Counted from the first letter of the stretch, positions 29,976 through 39,394 are shown. The stretch is DNA of 64,000 nt from Comamonas antarctica (GCF_013363755.1 NZ_CP054840.1:1068001-1132000); one strand, 5' to 3'. Translations and numbers: made by a program. Notes: generated by a model from the letters alone, not told the origin.

Positions 29976-31256
29976 TCAACCCGCCTGTCCCAGGCGCTGC
30001 GACACCGGCAGCGTATGGAACAGCAGCGCGCCCAGGCCCAGCATCACCGCAATGCCCAGCATGACCGCCGCGAACGGATCCCAGCCATGGTGCACCGCCC
30101 ACGAAGCCAGCACCCCGGTCAGCCATTGCATCAGCGCCGCCCCCAGGAACATGGCCATGGTCAGCAGGGCCATGGCACGGCCCGTGGCTTCAGGCGGGAA
30201 GGAGGAGCGCACATGCGCATATTGCAGCGCCGAGCCGCCCGAAATGCAGACGATGGCGATGATCAACGCCACCGTGAGCCAGCCGACATGCATCAACCCG
30301 AGCGCGGCGTAGAGCAGGGCGATGATCGACGTCGTGGTCACCAGCAGGCGGCGCCGGCGCAGCGGACCCGGGTCCAGGCGGCCGAAGACGCCCGGGCCTA
30401 CCAGGGAGATCAGCGACACCAGCAGCGCCAGATGGCCGCTGGCCACCAGCGACCAGTGGTGGCGCTCCATCAGCAGCGGTCCGAGCCACAGGCCGCGCAG
30501 CGTCAGGAAGGACGCATAGGTCACCAGTCCCATGGCCAGGATGCCCCAGCTGTAGGGCTGCATCATCAGCGCGCCGAATTCGCGCGACGCCGAAAGCCAG
30601 CTCTGGCGCGGGCCCGCGGCGGCGCCCGGGGCGGGCTCATGCACTTTCCAGGCAATCAGCAGCCATGACAGTGCCGACAGCAGTCCGAGCGTGGCGAATC
30701 CGCTGCGCCAGCCGTAATGCTCGACCAGCCAGGCCAGCGGCGAGCCCGTGAACAGCATGCCTATGCCGCCCAGCCCCAGGCTGATGCCCGACACCGCGGC
30801 AAATTGCGCGGCGGGAAAATGCCGTGCGATGAAGACCGTGCAGGCCAGGAAGGCGGGTGCGCAGCCCAGGCCGATCAGCGCCTGGCCCGCCAGCAGCCAG
30901 CCATAGCTGGGCGACCAGGCGGACAGGGCCGCGCCCACGATGCTCAGCGGCGCCGTCAACAGCACCGTGCGGCGCAGGCCATAGAGATCGATGCCCACAC
31001 CCATGAACAGCTGCACCGCGCCAAAGGTCAGCGCAAACAGGCCAGCAAACAGGCCCAGCGAGGAGGGCGAGAGGCCGAAGTCGGTCTGCAGGGCCACGGC
31101 AATGATGGCCGTGACGGTGCGGTAGGCCTGGCTCAGCGCAAAGCCGCTGAGCAGCACCAGCAGCATGGACCAGGCGCCGCTGGCGGTCAGCGGTGGGGAG
31201 CCGGCGGCGCTTGCGCCAGGAGCGGGATTCAGGTCGGGGGCGGCAGGCTGGTTCAC
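29976..31256 (-). CDS. MFS transporter
   Basis: Major facilitator superfamily permease of 426 residues with about twelve hydrophobic segments and a Pro/Ala-rich cytoplasmic N-terminus. The conserved loop 2-3 region reads FMGVGIDLYGLRRTVLL, a variant of the G-x-x-x-D-x-x-G-R-R/K motif. It uses a GTG start with GAGGAA at a good distance. Placed 81 bases downstream of kynA on the same strand, it may move tryptophan, kynurenine or an aromatic product; the substrate is not determined by sequence. Confidence 0.85.
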   Translation of the reverse strand: MNQPAAPDLNPAPGASAAGSPPLTASGAWSMLLVLLSGFALSQAYRTVTAIIAVALQTDFGLSPSSLGLFAGLFALTFGAVQLFMGVGIDLYGLRRTVLLTAPLSIVGAALSAWSPSYGWLLAGQALIGLGCAPAFLACTVFIARHFPAAQFAAVSGISLGLGGIGMLFTGSPLAWLVEHYGWRSGFATLGLLSALSWLLIAWKVHEPAPGAAAGPRQSWLSASREFGALMMQPYSWGILAMGLVTYASFLTLRGLWLGPLLMERHHWSLVASGHLALLVSLISLVGPGVFGRLDPGPLRRRRLLVTTTSIIALLYAALGLMHVGWLTVALIIAIVCISGGSALQYAHVRSSFPPEATGRAMALLTMAMFLGAALMQWLTGVLASWAVHHGWDPFAAVMLGIAVMLGLGALLFHTLPVSQRLGQAG

Positions 31257-31337
31257 GGCACAATGTTCCTCATTGCCCGAGCCTAGCCTGAAGCCAGGGC
31301 CGGCGCTGTCGCCTGCGGCGCTGGGGGAAACCCTGGC

Positions 31338-32270
31338 TCACAACGCGCTGCGCAGCGTCCAGATCTCGGGGAACAACACCACGTCGAGCATCTTGCGCAG
31401 ATAGCTCACGCCGCCCGTGCCGCCCGTGCCGCGCTTGAAGCCGATCACGCGCTCGACGGTGGTCACATGGCGAAAGCGCCAGAGCCGGAACGCGTCCTCG
31501 AGATCGGTCAGTTCCTCGCCCAGCTGGTACAGGTCCCAATGCGTGGCGGGATCGCGGTAGACCGTGAGCCAGGCCTGCTCGACGCCGGGATCGGCGCTGT
31601 AGGGCTGGGTCCAGTCGCGCTGCAGATGGCTTTCGGGCACCGCAATGCCGCGGCGCGCGAGCAGGCGCAGCGCCTCGTCGTACAGCGAGGGCGCGCGGTA
31701 GGCCGCATCGACCAGGGCCAGCAGTTCGGGCCGGTGCGCGTGCGGCTTGAGCATGGCCGCGTTCTTGTTGCCCAGCGAGAACTCGATGCAGCGGTATTGG
31801 TAGCTCTGGAAGCCGCTCGACTGCGCGAGATAGGGGCGGATCGCGCTGTATTCGGGCGGCGTCATCGTCGCCAGCACATCCCAGGCATGCACCAGCTGCT
31901 CCATGATGCGCGAGACGCGCGCCAGCATCTTGAAGGCCGTCGGCAGCTCGTCCTTGGCGACATGCGCGATGGCGGCGTGCAGTTCGTGCAGCATCAGCTT
32001 CATCCACAGTTCGCTGGTCTGGTGCTGGACGATGAACAGCATCTCGTTGTGGTCCGGCGACAGCGGCTTTTGCGCCGTGAGGATCTGGTCGAGCTGCAGG
32101 TAGTCGCCATAGCTCATGCTCTGGCTGAAGTCGAGCTGCGCGCGCTCTTGCTGCACGATGGCTTCGGGTGCGGGGGGGTGGTCGGTCATGGAAGCAGGGC
32201 AATAATCGGTCGATACATCATAGGCCGCCGCTTGGTCCTGTGCCCCTTTGTTCCCGCCTTGTTGCGGCAT
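31338..32270 (-). CDS. kynA: Tryptophan 2,3-dioxygenase
   Basis: Heme enzyme that opens the indole ring of tryptophan to N-formylkynurenine, the first step of the kynurenine route. It has 310 residues from ATG 32270. The distal-pocket motif [14 protein letters not shown] has His83; the proximal heme His is in [15 protein letters not shown], with the [12 protein letters not shown] loop. A later in-frame ATG at 32189 (MTDHPP) would remove 27 residues but has no ribosome site; GAGGG lies about 11 bases before 32270. The start is only 20 bases from the divergent AlkA gene, so the two promoters overlap. Confidence 0.94.
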   Translation of the reverse strand: MPQQGGNKGAQDQAAAYDVSTDYCPASMTDHPPAPEAIVQQERAQLDFSQSMSYGDYLQLDQILTAQKPLSPDHNEMLFIVQHQTSELWMKLMLHELHAAIAHVAKDELPTAFKMLARVSRIMEQLVHAWDVLATMTPPEYSAIRPYLAQSSGFQSYQYRCIEFSLGNKNAAMLKPHAHRPELLALVDAAYRAPSLYDEALRLLARRGIAVPESHLQRDWTQPYSADPGVEQAWLTVYRDPATHWDLYQLGEELTDLEDAFRLWRFRHVTTVERVIGFKRGTGGTGGVSYLRKMLDVVLFPEIWTLRSAL

Positions 32271-32290
32271 TGTCTTCGCACCCTCGCTCC

Positions 32291-33175
32291 ATGAACGACT
32301 GCTTTGAAACCCTGGCTTTGCCCGTGAACTTCCGCGTGCACGAACTGCTGGCCTTCCATGCACGCGACCGCGAGGCGCTGGCCGAGCAGGTGGCCGCGGA
32401 CACGCTGCGCAAGGGGCTGTGGAGGCAGGGCCGGCCGGTGTGCCTGCAGATCGATTTCCTGCCGGGACGGGCCCGCGTGCGGTGGGATGCCGAGGGCCTG
32501 CCCGCGCAGGATGTCTTGCCGCTGGTGCAACGCATGCTGGGATTGACGCAGGACATAGGCCGCTTCGAGGCGCAATGGGCCGCGCACCCTCTGCTGGGTC
32601 CGGTGCTGCAGCGCCAGTCGGGCCTGCGCGTGCCGCTCGCGGGCACGCCGTTCGAGGCGCTGGCCTGGGCCATCATGGGCCAGCAGATCAGCGTGGCGGC
32701 CGCGGTGTCGCTGCGCCGGCGCTTGATCCTGGCGGCCGATCTGCGCCACCCGGGCGGCCTGTATTGCCATCCCCAGGCCGATGCCGTGCTGGCGCTGGGC
32801 CTGGAGTCGTTGCGCGCGGCAGGGCTGTCACAGGGCAAGGCGCAGAGTCTGCTGGCAGTGGCCGAGGCGGTGCGGGCCGGACGCCTGCCGCTCGATGCCT
32901 GGGCCGCGGCGCCGCAGTTGTCGGTGGAGCAGATCCGCACCGCCCTGCTGGCCATCAAGGGCATAGGTCCGTGGACGGTCAACTACACACTGCTGCGCGG
33001 CTTCGGCTGGCTCGATGGTTCGCTGCATGGCGATGTGGCGGTGCGCCGCGGCATCGAGCGGCTGCTGCAGGAGGATGTGGACATGGCGCGTGCCGAAGCC
33101 TGGCTTGCGCCGTTTGCGCCATGGCGCGCGCTGGTGGCGGCGCACCTGTGGGCAATGCAGGCGCTGAACGCCTGA
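32291..33175 (+). CDS. DNA-3-methyladenine glycosylase II (AlkA-type)
   Basis: Base-excision repair glycosylase removing alkylated purines; 294 residues. The N-terminal beta domain lies in the first 80-90 residues. The helix-hairpin-helix/GPD motif is [19 protein letters not shown] with the catalytic Asp in [30 protein letters not shown] is the other conserved block. The start at 32291 excludes the upstream frame extension. The gene is on the opposite strand within the kyn cluster, and its stop abuts the kynU stop without a spacer. It has no metabolic link to tryptophan and looks inserted between kynA and kynU. Confidence 0.9.
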   Translation: MNDCFETLALPVNFRVHELLAFHARDREALAEQVAADTLRKGLWRQGRPVCLQIDFLPGRARVRWDAEGLPAQDVLPLVQRMLGLTQDIGRFEAQWAAHPLLGPVLQRQSGLRVPLAGTPFEALAWAIMGQQISVAAAVSLRRRLILAADLRHPGGLYCHPQADAVLALGLESLRAAGLSQGKAQSLLAVAEAVRAGRLPLDAWAAAPQLSVEQIRTALLAIKGIGPWTVNYTLLRGFGWLDGSLHGDVAVRRGIERLLQEDVDMARAEAWLAPFAPWRALVAAHLWAMQALNA

Positions 33176-34486
33176 TCAGGTCACCGCCTGGCGCTGGTGG
33201 AAGCGCGCCTCGCGCCATTCGCCGCTCTCCAGCACCTGGCGCAGCTGTTCGGCGGCATTCCATACATCCTCGAAGCCCAGGTACAGCGGGGTGAAGCCGA
33301 AACGCAGGATGTCCTTGTGCCGGCCCACGCCGCCGTCGCCCTGGCGGAAGTCGCCGATCACGCCGCGTGCGATCAATGCCTGCACGATCGCATAGGCGCC
33401 GCTGCCCTGGCCGTCGACGCCCAGGCCCTCGTCGCGCGTGAGGCAGACCTGGGAGCCGCGCTTTTCATGGGCCAGCGGCGTGGCCAGGCCCAGGCCGTGG
33501 CCCGCGCAGCGCTGCTCGACCAGCGCGATGAACAGATCGGTCAGCGCCAGCGACTTGGCGCGCAGCGCCGCCATGCCGCCCAGCGGCTCGGTGGCGCTGA
33601 ACACATCGAGCCCGCACTGCAGCGCCGACAGGCTGATGATGGGCTGCGTGCCGCACAGATAGCGCTGTATGCCGTCCGCAGGTGCATAGCCGGGCGTGAA
33701 CGCGAACGGCGCGGCATGGCCGAACCAGCCGGCCAGCGGCTGCGCGCAGCGGTTGACGACGCGCGGGTGCGCCCAGACGAACGCGGGCGCGCCCGGGCCG
33801 CCATTGAGGTATTTGTAGCCGCAGCCCACCGCAAAGTCGGCATCGGCGGCATGCAGATCGATGGGCACCGCGCCCGCGCTGTGGCACAGGTCCCAGACGC
33901 ACAGGATGCCGTGCGCATGCGCCGCGGCCGTGAGGCCGGCCATGTCGTGCATCGCTCCCGTGCGGTAGTTCACATGCGTCAGCAGCAGGATGGCGGCCTG
34001 GTCGTCGAGCGCGGCGGGGATTTCCTCGGGCTCGAGCAGCACCAGTTGCAGCCCATGCTGGGCGCAGACCGACTCGGCGATGTACAGGTCGGTGGGGAAG
34101 TTGCTGCGCTCGGTCAGCAGCCGGCGGCGCGCCGGCGCGTCTTCGGCGGCAATGCGCGCCGCGGCCGTGAGCACCTTGAACAGGTTGATGGAGGTGGTGT
34201 CAGTGAATACCAGCTCGTCCCGGCGCGCGCCCAGCCAGGGCGCGAACTGGTTGCCCAGGCGCTGCGGCAGATCGACCCAGCCGGCCTTGTTCCACGAGGT
34301 GATCAGGTCCTGCGCCCATTCCTGCTGCACGACCTGCGCCACGCGCGCGGCCGTGGCCCGGGGCGCCAGGCCCAGCGAGTTGCCGTCGAGATAGATCTGG
34401 CCCGCGGGCAGCGCGAACAGATCGCGCAGCGCGCGCAGCGGGTCCTCGGCATCGCGGTCGCGGCAGTCTTGCAAGGTCAGTGTCAT
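33176..34486 (-). CDS. kynU: Kynureninase
   Basis: PLP enzyme of 436 residues that cleaves kynurenine to anthranilate and alanine. Markers are IYLDGNSLGLAPR near the N-terminus, DTTSINLFKVL, ERSNFPTDLY, the PLP-Asp region CVWDLCHSAGAVPIDLH and the Schiff-base Lys in GCGYKYLNGGPGAP. Two starts are possible: 34486 (MTLTLQDCRD) and 34501 (MDETR). The first is chosen because relatives begin this way, but the second is closer to the kynB stop and cannot be excluded. It is downstream of kynB and in the same operon. Confidence 0.94.
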   Translation of the reverse strand: MTLTLQDCRDRDAEDPLRALRDLFALPAGQIYLDGNSLGLAPRATAARVAQVVQQEWAQDLITSWNKAGWVDLPQRLGNQFAPWLGARRDELVFTDTTSINLFKVLTAAARIAAEDAPARRRLLTERSNFPTDLYIAESVCAQHGLQLVLLEPEEIPAALDDQAAILLLTHVNYRTGAMHDMAGLTAAAHAHGILCVWDLCHSAGAVPIDLHAADADFAVGCGYKYLNGGPGAPAFVWAHPRVVNRCAQPLAGWFGHAAPFAFTPGYAPADGIQRYLCGTQPIISLSALQCGLDVFSATEPLGGMAALRAKSLALTDLFIALVEQRCAGHGLGLATPLAHEKRGSQVCLTRDEGLGVDGQGSGAYAIVQALIARGVIGDFRQGDGGVGRHKDILRFGFTPLYLGFEDVWNAAEQLRQVLESGEWREARFHQRQAVT

Positions 34487-34505
34487 GCGTGTTTCATCCA
34501 TGGGT

Positions 34506-35138
34506 TCAGCGCAGCGTGCGCAGTACGGCGCGCACGGGCGAGGCATCGGCCTGCGTCAGTTTGAGCGGCAGCGCAATCAGTTCATAGTCGCCTTCGGGCA
34601 CGGCGTCGAGCACCAGATTTTCCAGCACGCGCAGGCCGCGACGGCGAATGACCTGGTGGCTGTCGAGCGTCTTGCTGCTGGCGGGATCGATGCTCGCGGT
34701 GTCGATGCCGATCAGCCGCACGCCCAGATCGGCCAGCCGCTCGACGGTTTCGGGCGCATACGCGGCCAGGCCATCGTCCCAGCCCGTGGGTGCCTGCGCA
34801 TAGGTGCGCACCAGCACGCGCGGCGGCAAGTCGGCCGTGATTGCATGTTCGAGGTGCTGCCAGCGCAGCAGCGGGCCCTGCGCAATCGCATGGATCACGC
34901 GGCAGGGCCCGAGAAAGCTTTCCAGGTCGAGCGCGCCAATCGCCGCGCCATCGGGCGCATAGTGCAGCGGTGCGTCGGCATGCGCGCCGACATGCGGCGA
35001 CAGCGTGATGGCGCTGACGTTGACCGGGCAGCCCGGCGCAATCGTCGCGCACCACTGCTGGCTGTAGGGCGTGTCGCCCGGAAACACCGGGCTGGCGCTG
35101 TGGATCGGAGGGGAGATGTCCCAGAGTTGCTGTGCCAT
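34506..35138 (-). CDS. kynB: Kynurenine formamidase (arylformamidase)
   Basis: Cyclase-family zinc hydrolase of 210 residues that removes formate from N-formylkynurenine. The metal motif SPHVGAHADAPLHY near residue 47 and the start WDISPPIHSASPVFPGDTPY are family hallmarks; GIDTASIDPASSKTLDSHQ is also conserved. The ATG at 35138 is chosen over much longer open sequence that overlaps the permease gene antisense-frame. Order on this strand is permease, kynB, kynU, with an 11-base gap to the permease gene, so the three are probably one operon. Confidence 0.94.
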   Translation of the reverse strand: MAQQLWDISPPIHSASPVFPGDTPYSQQWCATIAPGCPVNVSAITLSPHVGAHADAPLHYAPDGAAIGALDLESFLGPCRVIHAIAQGPLLRWQHLEHAITADLPPRVLVRTYAQAPTGWDDGLAAYAPETVERLADLGVRLIGIDTASIDPASSKTLDSHQVIRRRGLRVLENLVLDAVPEGDYELIALPLKLTQADASPVRAVLRTLR

Positions 35139-35149
35139 GGGAGTCGACT

Positions 35150-36520
35150 TTAAACGGCGCGGCGCCGGAACCAGAGCCGGTAGGCCAGCAGCAGCACACC
35201 CAGGAAGGGCACGCCGGTCAGCAGCGTGAGGTGGAATTCCGCGGTGAAGTAGGTCGTGACCAGCACGCCCAGCATCAGCGCCGCGCCCAGCAGCGTCAGC
35301 ACCGGAAAGCCCCACATGCGAAACGCCAGCGGCCGGTTGCCCTCGGCCTGCCAGCGCGCGCGGAAGAACAGATGCGTCACGAACACCATGAACCAGGTGA
35401 ACATCGCGCCGAACATCGCAATCGACATCATCCAGACCAGCGATTTCTCGGGCTGCCAGACGTTGAGCACCATGGCCACGGCAATGCCGGCGCAGGACAC
35501 CGCAATCGCGCGCGTGGGCACGCCGCGCGCGTTGAGCCGGCCCAGGCCCCGCGGCGCGTAGCCGCCGCGCGACAGGCTGAACATCATGCGCGAGGTCACA
35601 TACAGCTGGCTGTTCATGGCCGACAGCGCGGCCACCAGCACGACGAAATTGAGCACATGCGCGGCGCCCGGAATGCCGAGGATCTCCATCACGCGCACGA
35701 ACGGGCTGCGGTCGGTGCCGGCCGCCTGCCAGGGCACGATGGCCAGCATCAGCGCTAGCGTCAGCAGATAGAACAGCACCAGCCGCAGCACCGTGGTGCG
35801 GAAGGCGCTGGTGATGGCCTTTTGCGGATCCTGCGCCTCGCCTGCGGCCACGGCAATCGCTTCGAGGCTCAGATAGCTGAAGATCGCGACGATCACGCCG
35901 ACCCAGGTGCCCCACAGGCCGTTGGGGAAGAAGCCGCCTTGCGCGGTGTAGAGGTGAAAGCCGATGTCGGGGCGCTGCGTGCCGAACACCACATAGGCGC
36001 CGATCAGAATGAAGGCCACGATGGCCACGATCTTGACCATGGAGAACACATACTCGACCTGGCCGAAGGCCTTGACGCTCGAGGCGTTCACCGCGATCAG
36101 GCCCGCCGAGAACAGTGCCACCCAGAGCCAGCGCGGCGAGTCGGGAAACCAGTACCCCATGTAGAGGCCGACGGCCGTGACTTCCATGCCCACGGCCAGC
36201 ACCACCGCGGCCCAGTAGGCATAACGCACGAGAAAGCCGGCCCAGGGCGCGATGTAGTGCTCGGCATAGGCGCCAAACGAGCCCGAGGTCGGATGCGCGA
36301 CGGTCATCTCGGCCAGGCAGCCCATCAGCAGCAGCGCGATCAGCGCGCCGATCGCATAGCTCAACAGCACGCTCGGGCCGGCAAAGCCGATTGCAAACGC
36401 GCTGCCCATGAACAGGCCCGTGCCGATGGCGCCGCCAATCGCGATCATCACGATCTGCGCGCCGCTCAGGTGCTGCTGCAGGCCGGTTTCGCGTTGCTGG
36501 ATATCTTGGAAGGTGGCCAT
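35150..36520 (-). CDS. APC-family amino-acid permease
   Basis: Inner-membrane amino-acid transporter of 456 residues in the amino acid-polyamine-organocation superfamily (AAT-like subgroup). TM1 carries the unwound-helix motif IAIGGAIGTGLFMGSA, and about twelve hydrophobic segments follow. It is first in the operon with kynB and kynU, so tryptophan, kynurenine or another aromatic amino acid is the likely substrate. The start at 36520 (MATFQDIQQ) is the only one giving a family-like N-terminus; the upstream frame runs through the inverted repeat and is noncoding. Confidence 0.9.
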   Translation of the reverse strand: MATFQDIQQRETGLQQHLSGAQIVMIAIGGAIGTGLFMGSAFAIGFAGPSVLLSYAIGALIALLLMGCLAEMTVAHPTSGSFGAYAEHYIAPWAGFLVRYAYWAAVVLAVGMEVTAVGLYMGYWFPDSPRWLWVALFSAGLIAVNASSVKAFGQVEYVFSMVKIVAIVAFILIGAYVVFGTQRPDIGFHLYTAQGGFFPNGLWGTWVGVIVAIFSYLSLEAIAVAAGEAQDPQKAITSAFRTTVLRLVLFYLLTLALMLAIVPWQAAGTDRSPFVRVMEILGIPGAAHVLNFVVLVAALSAMNSQLYVTSRMMFSLSRGGYAPRGLGRLNARGVPTRAIAVSCAGIAVAMVLNVWQPEKSLVWMMSIAMFGAMFTWFMVFVTHLFFRARWQAEGNRPLAFRMWGFPVLTLLGAALMLGVLVTTYFTAEFHLTLLTGVPFLGVLLLAYRLWFRRRAV

Positions 36521-36584
36521 GGCCGGAATCTTTCTGCGCGTGCAGCTTGCAGGGTATAGGGAAAACGGGCGCGCCAAAAGCACA

Positions 36585-36635
36585 TCGACAGGCTCAGTGC
36601 GAACGGGCTTTATCCGTTCGTCCTGAGCCTGTCGA
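36585..36635. repeat. Near-perfect 22-bp inverted repeat (CGACAGGCTCAG type)
   Basis: The left arm at 36585-36606 and right arm at 36614-36635 are reverse complements with two mismatches, around a 7-base loop (GCTTTAT). The core is TCGACAGGCTCAG. It sits in the gap between the permease start and argF end and is not followed by a T-run. The same core, as a single arm, recurs at 39455-39472. This type of arm is, from memory, widespread in proteobacterial intergenic DNA, a REP-like element. Confidence 0.85.
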
Positions 36636-36657
36636 AGGATGGACGGTCCCCGAAGTT

Positions 36658-37581
36658 TTAGTCGGCCTGCTTGCCCAGCAAAAGATACTCCATCAGCGCC
36701 TTCTGCACATGCATGCGGTTCTCTGCTTCTTCCCACACCACGGACTGCGGCCCGTCGATGACTTCGGCTTCGACTTCCTCGCCGCGGTGCGCGGGCAGGC
36801 AGTGCATGAACAGCGCATCGGGGCGCGCCGCGGCCATCATCTCGGCATCGACGCACCAGTCGGCAAAGGCCTTCTTGCGCGCCTCGTTCTCGGCTTCGTA
36901 GCCCATGCTGGTCCAGACATCGGTCGTGACCAGATCGGCGCCGGCGCAGGCCTCGAGCGGGTCCTTGAAGACCGCATAGCTGCCCGGGTTGGCGGCCTTG
37001 CCGTTGAAGGCCAGGCGCTCGTCGACCTCATAGCCGCCCGGGGTGCTCAGGTGCACCTTGAAGCCCAGCAGGTCGGCGGCCTGCAGCCAGGTGTTGGCCA
37101 TGTTGTTGCCATCGCCGACCCAGGCGACGGTCTTGCCCTGGATCGAGCCGCGGTGCTCGATGAAGGTGAAGATGTCGGCCAGGATCTGGCAGGGGTGGAA
37201 CTCGTTGGTCAGGCCGTTGATGATGGGCACGCGCGAGTACTCGGCAAAGCGCTCGATGCGCTCCTGGCCGAAGGTGCGGATCATCACCAGGTCGGTCATG
37301 CGGCTGATGACGCGCGCGCTGTCCTCGATGGGCTCGGAGCGGCCGAGCTGGCTGTCGCCCGAGGTCAGGTGCACCACCGAGCCGCCAAGCTGGTACATGC
37401 CGGCTTCGAAGCTCACGCGGGTGCGCGTGCTGGCCTTCTCGAAGATCATCGCCAGCGTGCGGTCGCTGAGCGTATGGTGCTTCTCGTAGTTCTTGAACTT
37501 CTTCTTGATCAGCGCCGCGCGCTCGAACAGGTAGGCGTATTCCTCGGCGGTGAAATCACTGAATTGGAGGTAATGCTTCAT
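36658..37581 (-). CDS. argF: Ornithine carbamoyltransferase
   Basis: Forms citrulline from ornithine and carbamoyl phosphate in arginine biosynthesis; 307 residues, normal length. The carbamoyl-phosphate loop is STRTRVSFE, followed by HPCQILAD, the ornithine-side GDGNNMANTW and the catalytic Cys motif MHCLPAHRGEEV. It is 16 bases downstream of argD on the same strand, so they form an argDF operon. Confidence 0.97.
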   Translation of the reverse strand: MKHYLQFSDFTAEEYAYLFERAALIKKKFKNYEKHHTLSDRTLAMIFEKASTRTRVSFEAGMYQLGGSVVHLTSGDSQLGRSEPIEDSARVISRMTDLVMIRTFGQERIERFAEYSRVPIINGLTNEFHPCQILADIFTFIEHRGSIQGKTVAWVGDGNNMANTWLQAADLLGFKVHLSTPGGYEVDERLAFNGKAANPGSYAVFKDPLEACAGADLVTTDVWTSMGYEAENEARKKAFADWCVDAEMMAAARPDALFMHCLPAHRGEEVEAEVIDGPQSVVWEEAENRMHVQKALMEYLLLGKQAD

Positions 37582-37597
37582 AGGTTCATTTTCATGT

Positions 37598-38794
37598 TCA
37601 GGCGGCCAGCACGGCCTGCACCAGCGGCAGCAGCCGCTCCACGATCTCGTCGGCTTCGGCCTCGGTGAGGATCAGCGGCGGCACCAGGCGGATCACGGTG
37701 TCGGCCGTCACGCTCAGCAGCAGGCCGGCCGCGGCCGCCTGGCCGATCAGCTGGCCGCAGGGCTTGTTCAACTCGACGCCGATCATCAGGCCCTGGCCGC
37801 GGATGTCGACCACGCCGTCGAGCACGCCCAGCTTGGCGCGCAGCGCGGCCTTGAGATGCTCGCCGACGCGGGCCGCATGCTCGAGCAGGCCGTCCTCTTC
37901 CATGATGCGGATGGTTTCAATGCCCGCGCGCATGGCGAAGGGATTGCCGCCAAAGGTCGAGCCGTGGTTGCCCGGCTTGAGCACCTCGGCCGCCTTGCCA
38001 TGCGCCACGACGGCGCCGACCGGCACGCCCGAGCCCAGGCCCTTGGCCAGCGACATGACGTCGGGCACGATGCCGGCCCACTGGTGCGCGAACCACTTGC
38101 CGGTGCGGCCCATGCCGGCCTGCACTTCGTCCAGCATCAGCAGCCAGCCGCGCTCGTCGCACAGCGCGCGCACCTGCTGCAGGTATTCGGCGCGCATCGG
38201 GTGCAGGCCGCCTTCGCCCTGGATGGGCTCCATCAGCACCGCCGTGATGTTGGCGTTGCCTTCGGTGGCCGCGAGCAGCGCCTGGTAATCGTTGGGCGCC
38301 ACGCGGATGAAGCCGTCGAGCAGCGGGCCGAAGCCGTCGCGCACCTTGGCATTGCCGGTGGCGGTCATGGTGGCGATCGAGCGGCCATGGAAGGCATGGT
38401 CATAAACGACGATCTCGGGGCGGGCAATGCCCTTGTCGACACCGTACTTGCGCGCGATCTTGATTGCCGCCTCGTTGGCTTCGAGGCCCGTGCTGCAGAA
38501 GAAAACGTTGGTCATCTTCGCGCGCTCGACCAGCATCTTGGCGAGGATTTCCTGGCCGGGCACATGGTAGTAGTTCGAGGTGTGGATGAGCTTGGTCAGC
38601 TGATCCTGCAACGCGGGCACCAGGCGCGGGTGGTTGTGGCCCAGGGTGTTCACCGCAATGCCGCCAAGCGCATCGAGGTATTCCTTGCCATTCACGTCCC
38701 AGACGCGGCAGCCTTGGCCTCGTTCCAGAGCGATCGGGACGCGGCCATAGGTGTTCATCACGTGGGGCGAGGCTGCCTCGATGAAAGCGGTCAT
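37598..38794 (-). CDS. argD: Acetylornithine/succinyldiaminopimelate aminotransferase
   Basis: PLP class III aminotransferase of 398 residues for arginine (and possibly lysine) biosynthesis. Key regions are LDALGGIAVNTLGHNHP, FFCSTGLEANEAAIK, the PLP-Asp region MLDEVQAGMGRTGK and the Schiff-base Lys in SLAKGLGSGVPVGA. The start at 38794 has GGGAGA at a good distance and gives the family N-terminus; 58 further codons upstream are open but unsupported. It leads the argDF operon and is divergent from the DUF3579 gene. Confidence 0.96.
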   Translation of the reverse strand: MTAFIEAASPHVMNTYGRVPIALERGQGCRVWDVNGKEYLDALGGIAVNTLGHNHPRLVPALQDQLTKLIHTSNYYHVPGQEILAKMLVERAKMTNVFFCSTGLEANEAAIKIARKYGVDKGIARPEIVVYDHAFHGRSIATMTATGNAKVRDGFGPLLDGFIRVAPNDYQALLAATEGNANITAVLMEPIQGEGGLHPMRAEYLQQVRALCDERGWLLMLDEVQAGMGRTGKWFAHQWAGIVPDVMSLAKGLGSGVPVGAVVAHGKAAEVLKPGNHGSTFGGNPFAMRAGIETIRIMEEDGLLEHAARVGEHLKAALRAKLGVLDGVVDIRGQGLMIGVELNKPCGQLIGQAAAAGLLLSVTADTVIRLVPPLILTEAEADEIVERLLPLVQAVLAA

Positions 38795-38939
38795 TGCAAA
38801 AATCTCCCAAGAATGCAGGGGTGGCATGGACATTGCATCCATGCGCCGGGTTGAGCGAACTACAATTTTAGATGGACGCGGCGCGATGAAAATTGACGAA
38901 TACGCATCACAGCCGTGCAATGCACCCATGGCAAGCTCG

Positions 38940-38955
38940 ACTCTTGTATAAGAGT
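38940..38955. promoter_or_regulatory. Short palindrome in the argD/DUF3579 divergent region
   Basis: ACTCTT-GTAT-AAGAGT is a perfect 6+6 inverted repeat, and TTAAACTCT just after it repeats the half-site. It does not match the E. coli ARG box. It lies in the 228-base region that must hold both promoters, so it is an operator candidate of unknown regulator. Confidence 0.3.
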
Positions 38956-39022
38956 TAAACTCTCCCATTGACCCGCCAGCGGCGATCCCGCCCCGGTCAC
39001 ATCACTTTGCACAACGATATCG

Positions 39023-39343
39023 ATGGTCTCCCCCAATTCTCAAGAACTGTTCATCCAGGGCCTGACCCGCGATGGAAAAACCTTTCGGCCCAGTGATTGG
39101 GCAGAGCGCCTGGCCGGTGTCATGAGCCAGTTCCGCCCTGGGGGAGCCAGCCCTGGCAGCCATCTGAGCTATTCGCCCTGGTGCATTCCCACCACCCTCA
39201 ACGGCACCAAGTGCGTGGTGCTGCACGCCGATCTGCGCGAGCATGAGCCCATGGCCTGGGACTTCGTGATCAATTTCGCCAAGGACAACAACCTGCAGAT
39301 CGCCGAGGCCTGCCTGCTGCCGGACGCGCCGCCGAAGGCCTAG
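39023..39343 (+). CDS. DUF3579 domain protein
   Basis: Small cytoplasmic protein of 106 residues with no signal peptide. It matches the betaproteobacterial DUF3579 family in length and in FIQGLTRDGKTFRPSDWAERL, followed by YSPWCIPTTLNGTKCV and DLREHEPMAWDFVINFAKDN. The function of the family is unknown. It is commonly found beside argD/argF in Burkholderiales, as here, which hints at a link to arginine genes, but this is association only. A terminator follows. Confidence 0.85.
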   Translation: MVSPNSQELFIQGLTRDGKTFRPSDWAERLAGVMSQFRPGGASPGSHLSYSPWCIPTTLNGTKCVVLHADLREHEPMAWDFVINFAKDNNLQIAEACLLPDAPPKA

Positions 39344-39371
39344 TCGCGTCTTGCTTTGGCATCTCGACCAG

Positions 39372-39394
39372 GCCGGCTTCATGCCGGCTTTTTT
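39372..39394 (+). terminator. Terminator of the DUF3579 gene
   Basis: GCCGGC-TTCAT-GCCGGC followed by six T, 29 bases after the stop codon. Confidence 0.88.
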
